Assembly: GCA_024636935.1 (NCBI GenBank)
Contig: JAGXGC010000004.1
Location: 143,287-207,286, forward strand
Direction of reading: 5' to 3'
From: Sideroxydans sp.
GTDB taxonomy: Bacteria; Pseudomonadota; Gammaproteobacteria; Burkholderiales; Gallionellaceae
Length of the DNA stretch: 64,000 nucleotides
Shown: positions 48,943 through 60,182 of the stretch, in pieces
Layout of the letters: each line of letters begins with the position of its first letter
How positions within the stretch are numbered: the stretch's first letter is position 1
Made by a program: the position numbers and the translations under genes
Notes under the pieces: model-generated
Seen by the model: only the letters and a program-made list of their open reading frames with translations
What the model was told of the DNA's origin: nothing
Databases searched by the model: none

Positions 48943-50043
48943 TTACCCCAGTAAAATTCGCAACATACGACGTAACGGCTCAGCCGCCCCCCACAGCAAC
49001 TGATCGCCGCAAACAAAGGCACTCACATACTCAGGGCCCAATTCCATCTTGCGCACGCGCCCCACTGCGATATCCAGCTTGCCGGTTACGGAAGCTGGTG
49101 TCAGTTCGCGCACCGACAACTCGCGCTGGTTCGGCACGAACTTGACCCAAGGATTACCGCCTTTGATCAACGCCTCGATCTCGCTCAAAGGCACATCCTT
49201 CTTCAGCTTGAGTGTCAGTGCCAAACTATGGCTGCGCATCGCACCGATGCGCACGCACAGACCATCCACGGGAATGACGGAAGTCGTCCCCAATATCTTG
49301 TTCACCTCGGCCTTACCTTTCCATTCTTCTTTGGATTGGCCATTGTCGAGCTGCTTGTCGATCCAGGGGATCAAACTCCCTGCCAGCGGCGCGCCGAAAT
49401 GTTCAACCGGCATAGCATCAGAGCGCATGGTCTCAGTCAACACACGGTCGATCTCAAGGATAGGAGACTTGGGATCAGCCAACATGCTGGCGACTGAAGC
49501 ATGCGCCACGCCCATTTGGCTCAGCAGTTCACGCATATTCTGCGCACCAGCGCCAGAGGCAGCTTGGTAGGTCATCGAAGACACCCACTCCACCAAACCT
49601 GCATGGAACAAGCCGCCCAATCCCATCAACAGGATGCTATTGGTACAGTTGCCACCGATGTAATTCTTGACTCCTTTTGCCAGCGCAGCATCGATCACAT
49701 CGCGATTGACTGCATCAAGGATGATCACTGCATCATCTTCCATGCGCAATGTCGAAGCCGCATCGATCCAATATCCCTTCCACCCAGCCGCACGCAACTT
49801 CGGAAATATCTCAGTCGTGTAATCACCGCCCTGACAAGAGATGATGACATCCATAGCATTCAGCTCGTTGATGTCCATGGCATCTTTCAGCGCCACGCCT
49901 CGGCCCTCAGCAGGCGCTTCACCGCCCACATTGGAAGTTGTGAAAAATACCGCCTCGATCAGGTCGAAGTCCTTCTCCTCACGCATCCGCTGCAAGAGTA
50001 CCGAACCAACCATCCCGCGCCAACCGATCAACCCTACTTTCAT
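48943..50043 (-). CDS. asd: Aspartate-semialdehyde dehydrogenase
   Basis: The 366-residue product reduces aspartyl phosphate at the branch to Lys, Met, Thr and diaminopimelate. Motifs: [19 protein letters not shown] (NADP) and [16 protein letters not shown] with the catalytic Cys, of the gram-negative type. ATG 50043 is preceded by AAGGAA. It follows leuB by 20 bases; leuC-leuD-leuB-asd is conserved in gamma- and betaproteobacteria. Confidence 0.96.
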   Translation of the reverse strand: MKVGLIGWRGMVGSVLLQRMREEKDFDLIEAVFFTTSNVGGEAPAEGRGVALKDAMDINELNAMDVIISCQGGDYTTEIFPKLRAAGWKGYWIDAASTLRMEDDAVIILDAVNRDVIDAALAKGVKNYIGGNCTNSILLMGLGGLFHAGLVEWVSSMTYQAASGAGAQNMRELLSQMGVAHASVASMLADPKSPILEIDRVLTETMRSDAMPVEHFGAPLAGSLIPWIDKQLDNGQSKEEWKGKAEVNKILGTTSVIPVDGLCVRIGAMRSHSLALTLKLKKDVPLSEIEALIKGGNPWVKFVPNQRELSVRELTPASVTGKLDIAVGRVRKMELGPEYVSAFVCGDQLLWGAAEPLRRMLRILLG

Positions 50044-50063
50044 GTTTATTCCTTGATTCAGAA

Positions 50064-51119
50064 TTAAAGTGCTGCAACCACTGCGTCGCCCATCGCTGCA
50101 CAACCCACCTTGTTGCTGCCCTCGGTAAAGATATCAGCTGTGCGATAACCTTGTGCCAAAGCCTTTTTCACAGCATCTTCAATACGTACTGCATTCGCTT
50201 CATCATTGAAGGTGTAGCGCAGCATCATCGCTGCAGACAAGATGGTCGCCAAAGGATTGGCGATGTCCTTGCCAGCGATATCAGGGGCAGAACCGTGGCT
50301 AGGCTCATACATACCCTTGTTGTTCGCATCCAGCGAAGCAGACGGCAGCATGCCGATAGAACCTGTCAGCATAGAGGCCTCATCAGACAAGATGTCGCCG
50401 AAAATATTGCCGGTGACCATCACATCGAATTGCTTCGGTGCGCGAATGAGCTGCATCGCGGCGTTGTCAACATACATGTGCGACAACTCGACTTCCGGAT
50501 ATTCCTTGGACAACTCGATCATCACCTGACGCCACAGTTCTGTCGTCTCCAGCACGTTGGCCTTATCCACTGAGCACACTTTCTTGTCGCGTTTCATGGC
50601 GATGTCGAATGCGACACGACCGATGCGTTTGATCTCGGACTCGTTATAGCGCATGGTGTTGATACCTTCGCGCTCGCCGTTCTCCAGCGTGGAGATGCCG
50701 CGCGGTTGACCGAAGTAGATGTCACCGGTCAGCTCACGCACGATCATGATGTCCAAGCCGGACACCACTTCGGCTTTCAAAGTGGAAGCAGAAGCCAGTT
50801 CCGGATACAGCAATGCAGGACGCAGATTGGCGAACAGGTTCAGTTCTTTGCGGATGCGCAGCAGACCGCGCTCGGGACGCAGATGACGTTCCAGCTTGTC
50901 ATACTTCCAGTCACCCACTGCGCCCAACAACACCGCATCGGAAGCCTTGGCCAGTGCCAGTGTCGCGTCCGGCAGCGGATCACCCGCTGCTTCATAACCC
51001 GCACCACCGATAGGCGCCTCCTCCATTTGCAGGCCGATGTTCAGTGCGTTCAACACCTTCACGGCTTGCGCCACAATCTCGGGACCGATGCCGTCACCCG
51101 GCAAAACTGCGATCTTCAT
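50064..51119 (-). CDS. leuB: 3-isopropylmalate dehydrogenase
   Basis: The 351-residue product oxidises and decarboxylates 3-isopropylmalate with NAD in leucine synthesis. Motifs: [26 protein letters not shown] and the signature [23 protein letters not shown] 51119 follows GGAAGAGAG at proper spacing, better than the ORF's upstream start. Confidence 0.97.
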   Translation of the reverse strand: MKIAVLPGDGIGPEIVAQAVKVLNALNIGLQMEEAPIGGAGYEAAGDPLPDATLALAKASDAVLLGAVGDWKYDKLERHLRPERGLLRIRKELNLFANLRPALLYPELASASTLKAEVVSGLDIMIVRELTGDIYFGQPRGISTLENGEREGINTMRYNESEIKRIGRVAFDIAMKRDKKVCSVDKANVLETTELWRQVMIELSKEYPEVELSHMYVDNAAMQLIRAPKQFDVMVTGNIFGDILSDEASMLTGSIGMLPSASLDANNKGMYEPSHGSAPDIAGKDIANPLATILSAAMMLRYTFNDEANAVRIEDAVKKALAQGYRTADIFTEGSNKVGCAAMGDAVVAAL

Positions 51120-51142
51120 ACTCTCTTCCAATCGTAAAATTA

Positions 51143-51781
51143 TTATGCGTACAGCCAGGGTTGCGCTGCGCGATGCTTCACTTCAAATGCTTTGATGTCA
51201 TCCACGCGCTGTAAGGTCAGACCGATATCATCCAGCCCGTTCAATAGGCAATGTTTACGGAACGCATCCACCTCGAAGGCGATCTCCTTACCATCTGGCA
51301 TTTCGATGATCTGATGCTCAAGATCGACCTTCAGCTTGTAGCCTTCGCTAATTGCGGCGGCCTTGAACAGTTCGTCCACGATGGCGGCATCCAGCTTGAT
51401 CGGCAACAGACCGTTCTTGAAACAGTTGTTGAAGAAGATATCGGCAAAGCTGGGCGCGATGATGACGTGAAAACCATAGTCTTCCAAAGCCCAAGGCGCA
51501 TGTTCACGTGACGAACCGCAACCGAAGTTCTCCCGCGCCAGCAAAACCTGCGCGCCTTGATAGCGCGGCTGATTCAGAACAAAGTCCGGATTTATCTGAC
51601 GTTTGCTGTTATCCATGCCCGGCTCGCCATGGTCCAGATAACGCCACTCGTCGAACGCATTGGGGCCGAAGCCGGATCGTTTGATCGACTTCAAGAATTG
51701 CTTGGGGATGATGGCATCAGTATCCACGTTGGCACGATCCAACGGCACAACTAAGCCATCAATAGTTTCGAATTTTTTCAT
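51143..51781 (-). CDS. leuD: 3-isopropylmalate dehydratase small subunit
   Basis: The 212-residue aconitase swivel subunit has [21 protein letters not shown] and [19 protein letters not shown]. Its ATG (51781) overlaps the leuC stop as ATGA, as expected for equal amounts of the two subunits. The ORF's extra upstream GTG is not needed. Confidence 0.96.
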   Translation of the reverse strand: MKKFETIDGLVVPLDRANVDTDAIIPKQFLKSIKRSGFGPNAFDEWRYLDHGEPGMDNSKRQINPDFVLNQPRYQGAQVLLARENFGCGSSREHAPWALEDYGFHVIIAPSFADIFFNNCFKNGLLPIKLDAAIVDELFKAAAISEGYKLKVDLEHQIIEMPDGKEIAFEVDAFRKHCLLNGLDDIGLTLQRVDDIKAFEVKHRAAQPWLYA

Positions 51782-53184
51782 TGCCACTCCCGCACATCCA
51801 CAAAATGTCCGGCGATAGCCGCCGCCGCCGCCATTGCTGGACTTACCAAATGCGTACGACTGCCCTGTCCTTGGCGACCTTCGAAGTTACGGTTCGAAGT
51901 CGAAGCGCAACGCTCGCCCGATTCCAAACGGTCATCATTCATTGCAAGACACATGGAGCAACCCGGATCGCGCCACTCGAAACCAGCCTCGATGAACACC
52001 TTGTCCAGACCTTCTTTTTCAGCCTGCGCTTTCACCAGACCGGAGCCAGGCACCACCATCGCCAACTTGATGTTCGCAGCGACCTTCTTGCCTTTTGCCA
52101 CAGCAGCCGCTTCGCGCATATCTTCGATACGCGCATTGGTGCAGGAACCGATGAACACTTTGTCCACCTTGATCTCGGCGATAGGCGTATTGGCCTGCAA
52201 GCCCATGTACTGCAAGGCGCGTTCCCAGTCGCCGCGCTTGACCGCATCCGGTGCAGAAGCAGGATCTGGCACACGACCATTGATGTCGGTCACCATCTCC
52301 GGCGACGTACCCCAAGTCACTTGCGGATTGATCTGCGCAGCATCCAGCTCCACTGTCGCATCGAACTTCGCACCTTCGTCTGAATGCAAAGTTTTCCAAT
52401 ACTCGACAGCCTTGGCCCAGTTCTCACCATGCGGCGCGAACGGACGACCCTTCACATAATCGATAGTCGTATCGTCCGCCGCCACCATGCCCGCGCGTGC
52501 GCCAGCTTCGATCGCCATATTGCACAAAGTCATGCGACCTTCCATGCTCAGACCGCGAATCGCAGAACCGGCAAACTCGATAGCATAGCCAGTACCCCCG
52601 GCCGTACCAATCTTGCCGATCACAGCCAGCGCAACATCTTTTGCACTCACGCCACGACCCAATACACCTTCTACTTTGACCAGCATGGCTTTGGATTTCT
52701 TCGCCACCAGACACTGCGTCGCCATCACGTGCTCGACCTCGGAAGTGCCGATACCGTGTGCCAAGGCAGCGAATGCGCCATGGGTACTGGTATGCGAATC
52801 GCCGCAGACCACGGTCATACCTGGCAAGGTCGCGCCCTGCTCCGGCCCCATCACGTGCACCACGCCCTGACGGATATCTCCCATCTTGAATTCGACGATG
52901 CCGAATTCGGCACAGTTGGCATCCAACGTTTCCACTTGCAAGCGCGAGATTGGATCCGCGATACCGGCTGCACGATTGGTCGTCGGCACGTTGTGGTCCG
53001 GCACTGCCAGCATCGAAGCAGTGCGCCACGGCTTGCGCTGTGCCAGCTTCAATCCTTCAAATGCTTGCGGACTGGTGACTTCATGCACTAATTGACGGTC
53101 GATATAGATCAACGCGGTACCGTCAGCATCCTGCCGTACCACGTGAGAATCCCAGAGTTTGTCGTATAAGGTTTTTGAGCTCAT
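51778..53184 (-). CDS. leuC: 3-isopropylmalate dehydratase large subunit
   Basis: The 468-residue subunit carries the 4Fe-4S cluster that isomerises isopropylmalate. The cysteine ligands are in [14 protein letters not shown] and [42 protein letters not shown] is the classic aconitase block. It starts 26 bases past the stop of the MFS gene. Confidence 0.97.
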   Translation of the reverse strand: MSSKTLYDKLWDSHVVRQDADGTALIYIDRQLVHEVTSPQAFEGLKLAQRKPWRTASMLAVPDHNVPTTNRAAGIADPISRLQVETLDANCAEFGIVEFKMGDIRQGVVHVMGPEQGATLPGMTVVCGDSHTSTHGAFAALAHGIGTSEVEHVMATQCLVAKKSKAMLVKVEGVLGRGVSAKDVALAVIGKIGTAGGTGYAIEFAGSAIRGLSMEGRMTLCNMAIEAGARAGMVAADDTTIDYVKGRPFAPHGENWAKAVEYWKTLHSDEGAKFDATVELDAAQINPQVTWGTSPEMVTDINGRVPDPASAPDAVKRGDWERALQYMGLQANTPIAEIKVDKVFIGSCTNARIEDMREAAAVAKGKKVAANIKLAMVVPGSGLVKAQAEKEGLDKVFIEAGFEWRDPGCSMCLAMNDDRLESGERCASTSNRNFEGRQGQGSRTHLVSPAMAAAAAIAGHFVDVREWQ

Positions 53185-53210
53185 TTATATGCTTCCATAA
53201 GAGCGCAGGA

Positions 53211-54377
53211 TTATGCCACAGCGCTAGGCTTTTCCGCCATGTAGCGCACCTTCCACACCATCAGCAGCAAACCAGCAAACCCCATCAGCGCACTGAAGGT
53301 ATACAAAGCCGAGCCTCCCCAATGCTGCCAGATCGGCCCACTGGCCAGTCCACCCACTACACCTCCAGCACCGTAAGTCACGCTACCGAACAAGGCTTGC
53401 CCCCGCGATTGATGTCGGCCTTGAAAGAACTCATGTATCAAACCCACCGATGCCGCATGAAAGGAGCCAAAGGTGAAGGCATGCATCACCTGCGCCAATA
53501 GCAACAGGTAAAGGATATCCACCGTCCATCCGATCAATAGGAAGCGGATGCCAGCCGCTGCAAAGCTGAACAAAAGAATGCGTTCAAAGCCGAAGCGCCG
53601 TACCAGTGCCGGCATCAGGAAGAACACCCCAATCTCGCAGATCACGCCCAGCGCCCACAGCCCACCCACTGCACTTTTGGCATAACCGTGCTCCACCAGA
53701 TAGATAGAGAAGAAAGTGTAGTAAGGGCCATGGGCCACGGCCATCAGGAAGCTAGCACCCAGCAAAGCCAATACACGGGGCTGCATCACGATCTGACGGA
53801 TAGGCTGATGGTCGGTGTGATGTGCCAGCACCTCGGTCTTGGGTATCTCGCGTGCGAACAGCAAGATGCCGATCTCGCATAACAATCCTGCCCACAACAA
53901 CCAAGCAATGGCTATGTAGTCAAAGGCATAGCCCAGCCCGACCACCGCCACGATAAAACCCACGGAACCCCATGAGCGCAGACGCCCGTAATGCGCCGTA
54001 TTCTTGCCCAGATAGGTCAGCGTGGTCGCCTCCACCAGCGGCATCGAAGCGCTCCAGAAGAAGTTCATCAGCAGCATCACCGCAAACAGCCCCCAGAAAT
54101 TCTCAGTGAAAAACACGCCCGTATAGAACAGCGCACTCAACCCTGCCGCAGCCACCACCACTTCCTGCCGCTTACCGGTATGGTCGGCCAACCATCCCCA
54201 CAGACTGGGCGCGACCATGCGCATCACCGGCTGCAAAGTCATCAGGATGGCGATATCGATGGCATCGAACTGCAAAGATTGCAGGTAGAGGCTCCAATAC
54301 GGGGAGAACATCCCCACGAAGGCAAAGTAAAAGAAGTAGAAACCGGCGATGCGCCAGTGATAGTTGCGGGTGGTCAT
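53211..54377 (-). CDS. MFS transporter, MFS_1-like (HcaT-related)
   Basis: The 388-residue product has twelve predicted helices, with the loop-2/3 signature LWGWLADHTGKRQEV after helix 2, and a repeated half after GFERILLFSFAAAG. The closest pattern is the MFS_1-like family that includes the phenylpropionate permease HcaT. The substrate is not known. ATG 54377 (MTTRNYHWRI) is preferred to an upstream start. Confidence 0.8.
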   Translation of the reverse strand: MTTRNYHWRIAGFYFFYFAFVGMFSPYWSLYLQSLQFDAIDIAILMTLQPVMRMVAPSLWGWLADHTGKRQEVVVAAAGLSALFYTGVFFTENFWGLFAVMLLMNFFWSASMPLVEATTLTYLGKNTAHYGRLRSWGSVGFIVAVVGLGYAFDYIAIAWLLWAGLLCEIGILLFAREIPKTEVLAHHTDHQPIRQIVMQPRVLALLGASFLMAVAHGPYYTFFSIYLVEHGYAKSAVGGLWALGVICEIGVFFLMPALVRRFGFERILLFSFAAAGIRFLLIGWTVDILYLLLLAQVMHAFTFGSFHAASVGLIHEFFQGRHQSRGQALFGSVTYGAGGVVGGLASGPIWQHWGGSALYTFSALMGFAGLLLMVWKVRYMAEKPSAVA

Positions 54378-54433
54378 GGCGAGGTTGTCTTGAACGGCGC
54401 GCATTATCGCATCAAAAAAGTTTCCCTCCGCCC

Positions 54434-54459
54434 CTTGAAATCGAAAATCACGCCCCCAT
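54434..54459 (+). promoter_or_regulatory. Sigma-32 (heat-shock) promoter of grpE-dnaK-dnaJ
   Basis: CTTGAAA (54434-54440), thirteen bases, then CCCCAT (54454-54459) match the sigma-32 consensus (CTTGAA and CCCCAT). The start codon of grpE follows 29 bases on. It sits divergent from the MFS gene. Confidence 0.85.
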
Positions 54460-54488
54460 CAAGCACCAGTCGAAAATAGGAGACGTAC

Positions 54489-55034
54489 ATGGAACAGCAA
54501 GAGAACAAACCTCAGGTCGATCAGCAAGAAGCCGCGACAGCGAGCGAAGCGCTAGCGGAGCAAACCATCGATACAACCCCCAGCATGGAAGAGATGCTGC
54601 AGGAATCTGAACGCAAAGCGCAGGAACACTACGACGCTTGGATGTACGCCAAGGCCGAGGGCGAGAACATCCGCCGCCGCGCCGCCGAAGATGTGAGCAA
54701 GGCACAGAAGTTCGCCGTAGAGCGCTTCTCCAACGAGATGCTGGCGGTGATGGACAGCCTGCAAGCCGGAATGGCCGTCGAGACCGAAAACGTGGAGAGC
54801 TTCAAGAGCGGTATGGAGCTGACGTTGAAACAACTGACCAGCGTGTTCGAGAAGTTCAACATCGTCGAGATCAATCCGATCGCCGAGAAGCTGGATCCGC
54901 ACAAACACCAAGCCATCGGCATGGTGGACAGTGAGCAAGAAGCCAACACCGTGGTCACCGTGATGCAAAAAGGCTACAGCCTGAATGATCGTGTTTTGCG
55001 CCCCGCCTTGGTGATGGTCGCCAAAGGAAAATAA
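54489..55034 (+). CDS. grpE: Nucleotide exchange factor GrpE
   Basis: The 181-residue product has an acidic N-terminus, the long dimerisation coil ([35 protein letters not shown]) and the beta-domain [46 protein letters not shown]. It releases ADP from DnaK. AGGAG precedes the ATG. First gene of the heat-shock operon behind a sigma-32 promoter. Confidence 0.96.
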   Translation: MEQQENKPQVDQQEAATASEALAEQTIDTTPSMEEMLQESERKAQEHYDAWMYAKAEGENIRRRAAEDVSKAQKFAVERFSNEMLAVMDSLQAGMAVETENVESFKSGMELTLKQLTSVFEKFNIVEINPIAEKLDPHKHQAIGMVDSEQEANTVVTVMQKGYSLNDRVLRPALVMVAKGK

Positions 55035-55129
55035 TTAAAGCACTTGAAATATCTGCCAGCGCCCTGATATCAGGCTGCAAGGCAACAGAATCCAACCAAA
55101 TTTAAGCATTCAACTGAAAGGAAAGCATC

Positions 55130-57052
55130 ATGGGAAAAATCATCGGTATTGACTTGGGCACCACCAACTCTTGCGTATCCGTTATGGAAAACGGCAAGAC
55201 CAAAGTGATCGAGAACGCAGAAGGCGCTCGCACCACACCATCCATCATCGCCTACATGGAAGACGGCGAAGTATTGGTTGGCGCACCTGCCAAGCGTCAG
55301 GCCGTGACCAACCCCAAGAACACCCTGTACGGCGTTAAGCGCCTGATCGGTCGCCGCTTCGACGAGAAGATGGTGCAAAAAGACATCGACATGGTGCCTT
55401 ACGAGATCGTCAAAGCCAAGAATGGCGACGCATGGATCAAGGTACGCGACAAAGAGATCTCCGCTCCTGAGATCTCTGCTGAAGTGCTGATGAAAATGAA
55501 GAAGACCGCCGAAGACTATCTGGGCGAGCCAGTCACCGAAGCGGTCATCACCGTACCGGCTTACTTCAACGACTCTCAGCGCCAAGCCACCAAAGACGCA
55601 GGCCGCATCGCCGGTCTGGACGTGAAGCGCATCATCAACGAGCCGACCGCAGCCGCTTTGGCTTTCGGTATGGACAAGCAGGAAGGCGACCGCAAGATCG
55701 CTGTGTATGACTTGGGCGGTGGTACGTTCGACATCTCCATCATCGACATCGCCGAGATCGACGGCGAGCACCAGTTCGAAGTGCTGTCCACCAACGGTGA
55801 CACCTTCCTCGGTGGTGAAGACTTCGATATGCGCGTGATCGAATTCCTGGTGGAAGAGTTCAAGAAGGAAAGCGGCGTCGACCTGAAGAAAGACATGCTG
55901 GCATTGCAGCGCCTGAAAGACGCGGCAGAAAAAGCCAAGATCGAACTGTCTTCCGCTCAACAGACCGAAGTGAATCTGCCTTACATCACTGCCGATGCAA
56001 CAGGTCCAAAACACTTGGCCGTGAAGATTACCCGCGCCAAGCTGGAAAGCATCGTGGAAGATCTGGTGGCACGCACCATCGAGCCTTGCAAGGTCGCCAT
56101 GAAAGATGCCGGCGTAACCAACGCCGACATCGCCGATGTGATCTTGGTCGGTGGTCAGACCCGTATGCCGATGGTTCAGGAGAAGGTCAAAGCGTTCTTT
56201 GGCAAGGAAGCCCGCAAGGACGTGAACCCGGACGAAGCTGTGGCCGTTGGCGCAGCCATCCAAGGCGGCGTGTTGCAAGGCGAAGTGAAGGACGTGCTGT
56301 TGCTGGACGTGACACCGTTGTCTCTGGGTATCGAGACCATGGGCGGCGTGATGACCAAGCTGATCAAGAAGAACACCACCATCCCGACCAAGGCATCGCA
56401 AGTGTTCTCCACAGCCGACGACAACCAGTCCGCCGTGACCATCCACGTGCTGCAGGGTGAGCGCGAAGTGTCTTCCGGCAACAAGAGCTTGGGCCAATTT
56501 AACCTGTCCGACATTCCGCCCGCACCACGCGGTATGCCGCAGATCGAAGTGACCTTCAACATCGACGCCAACGGCATCTTGCACGTAAGCGCCAAGGACA
56601 AGGCCACCAACAAGGAAGCCAACATCACCATCAAGGCCAGCTCCGGTTTGAGCGAAGAAGAGATCGAGCGCATGGTGGCGGATGCCGAAGCACATGCCGA
56701 AGATGACAAGAAGTCAGTCGAACTGGTCACAGCGCGCAACCAACTGGACGCGCTGATTCACTCCACCAACAAGTCGATGAAGGAATACGGCGAGCAGTTG
56801 TCTGAAGATGAAAAATCCGCCATCGAAGCTGCCGTGAAGGAAGCTGAGGAAGTGGTGAAAGGCGACGACAAAGAAGCCATCGAAGCCAAGACCGAAGCTT
56901 TGGCCACTGCAGCACAGAAGCTGGGCGAGAAGATGTATGCCGCCGAGCAAGCCAAGGCACAAGCCGAAGGTGGTGCACAGCCAGAAGCCAAGGCTGACGA
57001 TGCTGACGTGGTGGATGCCGAGTTCACCGAAGTCAAAGACGACAAGAAGTAA
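55130..57052 (+). CDS. dnaK: Chaperone DnaK (Hsp70)
   Basis: The 640-residue product starts [20 protein letters not shown] and keeps [14 protein letters not shown] and [13 protein letters not shown] of the ATPase domain. The substrate domain holds [17 protein letters not shown]. It ends in a lid and the EF-(T/E)-VKDDKK tail. Length is typical. It refolds proteins with DnaJ and GrpE. Confidence 0.98.
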   Translation: MGKIIGIDLGTTNSCVSVMENGKTKVIENAEGARTTPSIIAYMEDGEVLVGAPAKRQAVTNPKNTLYGVKRLIGRRFDEKMVQKDIDMVPYEIVKAKNGDAWIKVRDKEISAPEISAEVLMKMKKTAEDYLGEPVTEAVITVPAYFNDSQRQATKDAGRIAGLDVKRIINEPTAAALAFGMDKQEGDRKIAVYDLGGGTFDISIIDIAEIDGEHQFEVLSTNGDTFLGGEDFDMRVIEFLVEEFKKESGVDLKKDMLALQRLKDAAEKAKIELSSAQQTEVNLPYITADATGPKHLAVKITRAKLESIVEDLVARTIEPCKVAMKDAGVTNADIADVILVGGQTRMPMVQEKVKAFFGKEARKDVNPDEAVAVGAAIQGGVLQGEVKDVLLLDVTPLSLGIETMGGVMTKLIKKNTTIPTKASQVFSTADDNQSAVTIHVLQGEREVSSGNKSLGQFNLSDIPPAPRGMPQIEVTFNIDANGILHVSAKDKATNKEANITIKASSGLSEEEIERMVADAEAHAEDDKKSVELVTARNQLDALIHSTNKSMKEYGEQLSEDEKSAIEAAVKEAEEVVKGDDKEAIEAKTEALATAAQKLGEKMYAAEQAKAQAEGGAQPEAKADDADVVDAEFTEVKDDKK

Positions 57053-57077
57053 GCCTCACCTTTCTTGAAGCTGTAAC

Positions 57078-57101
57078 CGGTGGGGCGCATGCGCCCCACC
57101 G
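57078..57101 (+). other. Perfect 24-base palindrome between dnaK and dnaJ
   Basis: The arm CGGTGGGGCGCA (57078-57089) is followed at once by its own reverse complement. It sits 15 bases before the dnaJ start codon. It has no T-run, so it is not a standard terminator. It may slow transcription, shield RNA ends or adjust the dnaK to dnaJ ratio. Confidence 0.75.
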
Positions 57102-57116
57102 TCACATGGAAAAAAC

Positions 57117-58253
57117 ATGAGCAAGCGCGACTATTACGAAGTCCTCGGCGTCAACCGCGACGCTTCGGAGGAAGAGATCAAGAAGGCTTATCGCAAGCTG
57201 GCGATGAAGTATCACCCCGACCGCAATCCGGACAATCCGAAAGCGGAAGAGCACTTCAAAGAAGCCAAAGAAGCCTACGAGACACTGTCTGACGGACAAA
57301 AACGTGCGGCCTATGACCAATATGGCCATGCCGCATTCGAAGCTGGCGGCATGGGCGGCGGCAATCCATTCGGCGGCGGCGGCGGTGGCGCCGGTGCAGG
57401 CGGTTTCGATTTCGGCGATATCTTCGGCGACATCTTCGGTGGTGGACGCGGTGGTCGCCCGCAAGCACATCGCGGTGCAGACCTGCGCTACAACCTAGAG
57501 ATCTCACTGGAAGAAGCTGCACGTGGTGCCGAGAAGCAGATTCGCATTCCCGTCATGGAAGAGTGCGAGACCTGCGAGGGTTCTGGTGCGAAGCCGGGCA
57601 CCACTGCCTCTACTTGTCAGACCTGCGCCGGTCACGGTCAGGTACGTATGCAACAGGGATTCTTCTCGGTGCAGCAGACCTGCCCGCGCTGTCACGGCAT
57701 CGGCAAGCAGATCAGTTCACCATGCAAAGATTGCCACGGCAGCGGTCGTGTGAAAAAACAGAAGACGCTGGAGATCAAGATCCCTGCCGGTATCGACACA
57801 GGCATGCGCCTACGCCATAGCGGGCACGGTGAGGCCGGTTCACACGGCGCACCTCATGGCGACTTGTATGTGGAGATCCACATCAAGCCGCACAGTGTGT
57901 TCGAACGCAACGGCGATGACCTACACTGTGAGATGCCGATCAGTTTTGCTACAGCAGCATTGGGTGGCGAGATCGAGATCCCGACACTGGACGGTGCAGC
58001 ACGCATCAAGATCCCTGCCGAGACACAGAGCGGCAAGCAGTTCCGCCTGCGCGGCAAAGGCATCAAAGGCATGCGCACGCACGCCCACGGAGACTTGCAT
58101 TGCCATGTCATCGTCGAGACACCTGCCAAGCTGACCGATCGCCAGAGAGAATTACTGCGCGAGTTCGAAGAGATCAGCCAGTCAGATTCTGCGCGCCATA
58201 ACCCGCGTGCAAAATCATGGATGGGTAAAGTGAAAGACTTCTTCGGCAACTAA
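57117..58253 (+). CDS. dnaJ: Co-chaperone DnaJ (Hsp40)
   Basis: The 378-residue product has the J-domain with the HPD signature ([11 protein letters not shown]), a Gly-rich segment ([17 protein letters not shown]), four CxxCxGxG zinc repeats ([32 protein letters not shown]) and the C-terminal beta domains. It is a full type I DnaJ, stimulating DnaK ATPase. It follows dnaK by 64 bases with the palindrome between. Confidence 0.98.
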   Translation: MSKRDYYEVLGVNRDASEEEIKKAYRKLAMKYHPDRNPDNPKAEEHFKEAKEAYETLSDGQKRAAYDQYGHAAFEAGGMGGGNPFGGGGGGAGAGGFDFGDIFGDIFGGGRGGRPQAHRGADLRYNLEISLEEAARGAEKQIRIPVMEECETCEGSGAKPGTTASTCQTCAGHGQVRMQQGFFSVQQTCPRCHGIGKQISSPCKDCHGSGRVKKQKTLEIKIPAGIDTGMRLRHSGHGEAGSHGAPHGDLYVEIHIKPHSVFERNGDDLHCEMPISFATAALGGEIEIPTLDGAARIKIPAETQSGKQFRLRGKGIKGMRTHAHGDLHCHVIVETPAKLTDRQRELLREFEEISQSDSARHNPRAKSWMGKVKDFFGN

Positions 58254-58279
58254 AACCGCTAGTCGGCAAGGAGTGACAC

Positions 58280-58720
58280 ATGCAAGTTAAAGCACTTGGC
58301 CATGTGGTGCTCAAGGTCCGCGACCTTGAGCGTTCCACCATCTTCTATCGGGACATCCTCGGCATGAAAGAAGTCGCTCGCTATAAAGACGCGATGGCTT
58401 TCTTCTCGCTGGGCGACAATCATCACGACCTTGGCCTGATGCAGATCTCTGCGCATGCAACTGAAGCCGATCCAACCAGCATCGGGCTTTATCATGTGGC
58501 GTTCAAGGTGGGTGACAGTCTGGATGAATTGCGTGCGTGCAAAGCGCATCTTGAAGCGAACAACGTCAGCATCTTCGGCATGAGCGACCACGGTGTGAGC
58601 CAGTCGCTTTACCTGCAAGACCCGGACGGCATCGAGATCGAACTGTATGTAGATGCCGATCCCGCCATCTGGCGTGACGATCCCGGCGCAGTGTTGACGA
58701 CCAAACGACTACAACTCTAA
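58280..58720 (+). CDS. Glyoxalase/VOC-family metalloprotein
   Basis: The 146-residue protein has two beta-alpha-beta-beta-beta modules with likely metal ligands His8 (LGHVVLKV), His in GLYHVAFKV, and Glu in GIEIELYVDA. DPDGIEIELY is typical of the CatE-like branch (extradiol dioxygenase or isomerase type). AAGGAGTG precedes the ATG. The substrate is not known. It follows dnaJ by 26 bases and may be on the same message. Confidence 0.8.
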   Translation: MQVKALGHVVLKVRDLERSTIFYRDILGMKEVARYKDAMAFFSLGDNHHDLGLMQISAHATEADPTSIGLYHVAFKVGDSLDELRACKAHLEANNVSIFGMSDHGVSQSLYLQDPDGIEIELYVDADPAIWRDDPGAVLTTKRLQL

Positions 58721-58785
58721 GCGAGCATCGTGCGACGGTTTGTTTTATGATGCGCCGCGATTACTTTAAGAAATAGGAGTTGCAC

Positions 58786-59355
58786 ATGACCTCTACCCTG
58801 CTCCTGCTAGGTGCCACCCTTGTCGTACTGATCTACGGCATCAGCCTGTATAACCATTTGGTCAGCCTCAAGCATGCTGTCAGCAAAGCATGGGCCAACA
58901 TCGACGTGTCGCTCAAGCAACGCCACGATGAACTGCCAAAACTGGTCGAGGTGTGTAAACAGTACAAGCAATTCGAGCAAACGACGCTGCAACGCGTTAT
59001 CGAAGCACGCTCCATGGTGCAGAGTGCGCGTGAAGGTCAGGACATCGCCGCACTTGGCAAAGCCGAAGGCATGCTACGCATGGGGCTGGGAAGCATATTC
59101 GCCGTAGCCGAGGCTTATCCGGAACTGAAGAGCAACGAACACTTCATGCAGTTGCAGACCCGCATCAGCGGACTAGAAAACACCATCGCCGACCGTCGCG
59201 AGCTGTATAACGAGTCGGTGAACATCTACAACGTAGGCATTGAACAGTTTCCGGCAGTATTAATTGCCAATATGTTCGCCTATCAAACAAAACCATTACT
59301 AGAGTTTTCAGCTGCCGAGAAGACTGATGTCAATATCAAGAAACTGTTCGACTAG
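58786..59355 (+). CDS. LemA family protein
   Basis: The 189-residue product starts with one membrane helix (TLLLLGATLVVLIYGISLYN) and continues with a long helical bundle: WANIDVSLKQRHDELPKLVEVCKQY, then AEAYPELKSNEHFMQLQTRISGLENTIADRRELYN, and ends in NVGIEQFPAVLIANMFAYQTKPLLEF. The N-terminus is outside and the bundle in the cytoplasm. Function is not settled. ATG 58786 is selected because AGGAG lies just ahead at 58776. LemA genes often stand near a GIDE-domain gene, as here. Confidence 0.92.
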   Translation: MTSTLLLLGATLVVLIYGISLYNHLVSLKHAVSKAWANIDVSLKQRHDELPKLVEVCKQYKQFEQTTLQRVIEARSMVQSAREGQDIAALGKAEGMLRMGLGSIFAVAEAYPELKSNEHFMQLQTRISGLENTIADRRELYNESVNIYNVGIEQFPAVLIANMFAYQTKPLLEFSAAEKTDVNIKKLFD

Positions 59356-59442
59356 GAACCAAAGTCAATTTGGGCACTCACATGCCAGCCTGCGCGATTC
59401 TTTGACGTGGACAATACTGTTTATTACATAAGGAAATACAAC

Positions 59443-60150
59443 ATGAAGAAGCTGCTCGTACTGACCTGCGCCTTGGGTATCGCCCAACCCGCCTTGGCTG
59501 GCAACATCAACCTAAGCAACCTGACTGGCGGACAAGCATCTTTCCGCAGCGTGTCTGAAGACCTTGGTTCTGCATTGAGCTACAAAGGTGTCGTACCAGC
59601 CGAATCGATCGGCATCACCGGCTTCGATATCGGTTTGGAAGTCACTCAAACCAATCTGGCCAAAAGTGAAGCATTGTGGAACAGCCTGACGGGCAGCAAC
59701 TTCAGCAACCTGTACGTTCCCAAGTTGCATATCACCAAGGGTTTGCCGTTGAACATCGACATCGGCGCCTTCTACTCCGCCATCCCGTCTACCAACATCA
59801 AGCTGATGGGCGGTGAACTGCGTTGGGCCTTCATCGAAGGCAGCACCGCCATGCCGGCAGTCGCCGTGCGCGGCGCGCTGACCAAGCTCTCCGGTGTGAA
59901 CCAGTTGTCACTGGACACCAAGAGCCTGGACGTCTCCATCTCCAAGGGCTTCGCCATGCTGACACCGTATGCCGGTGTCGGTCAGGTATGGACCAACAGT
60001 TCATCGGAACTTTTCACAAAAGAGAGCTTTACTCAGAGCAAGCTGTTTGCAGGAGCAAACTTGAACTTCGGCCTGACCAATCTGGCTATCGAGTTCGATA
60101 AGACTGGTGCTGCCAAGTCGACCAGCTTCAAACTGGGCTTCCGCTTCTAA
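59443..60150 (+). CDS. Exported outer-membrane-like beta-barrel protein
   Basis: The 235-residue product has a signal peptide (MKKLLVLTCALGIAQPALA, cleavage before GNINL). The rest alternates amphipathic strands and ends in SFKLGFRF, with the terminal Phe typical of outer-membrane barrels. A ligand or partner cannot be told. ATG 59443 (behind AAGGAAATA) is chosen over the frame start at 59407. It sits between the lemA and GIDE genes. Confidence 0.72.
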   Translation: MKKLLVLTCALGIAQPALAGNINLSNLTGGQASFRSVSEDLGSALSYKGVVPAESIGITGFDIGLEVTQTNLAKSEALWNSLTGSNFSNLYVPKLHITKGLPLNIDIGAFYSAIPSTNIKLMGGELRWAFIEGSTAMPAVAVRGALTKLSGVNQLSLDTKSLDVSISKGFAMLTPYAGVGQVWTNSSSELFTKESFTQSKLFAGANLNFGLTNLAIEFDKTGAAKSTSFKLGFRF

Positions 60151-60182
60151 CTCTTGATTAGGAAACCGTACGGAGAACAGTC

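Noticed and set aside
55070-56695. 541-codon open frame antisense to dnaK
   Set aside because: It is opposite the strongly biased dnaK codons, a known source of long false frames. No start signal is present.
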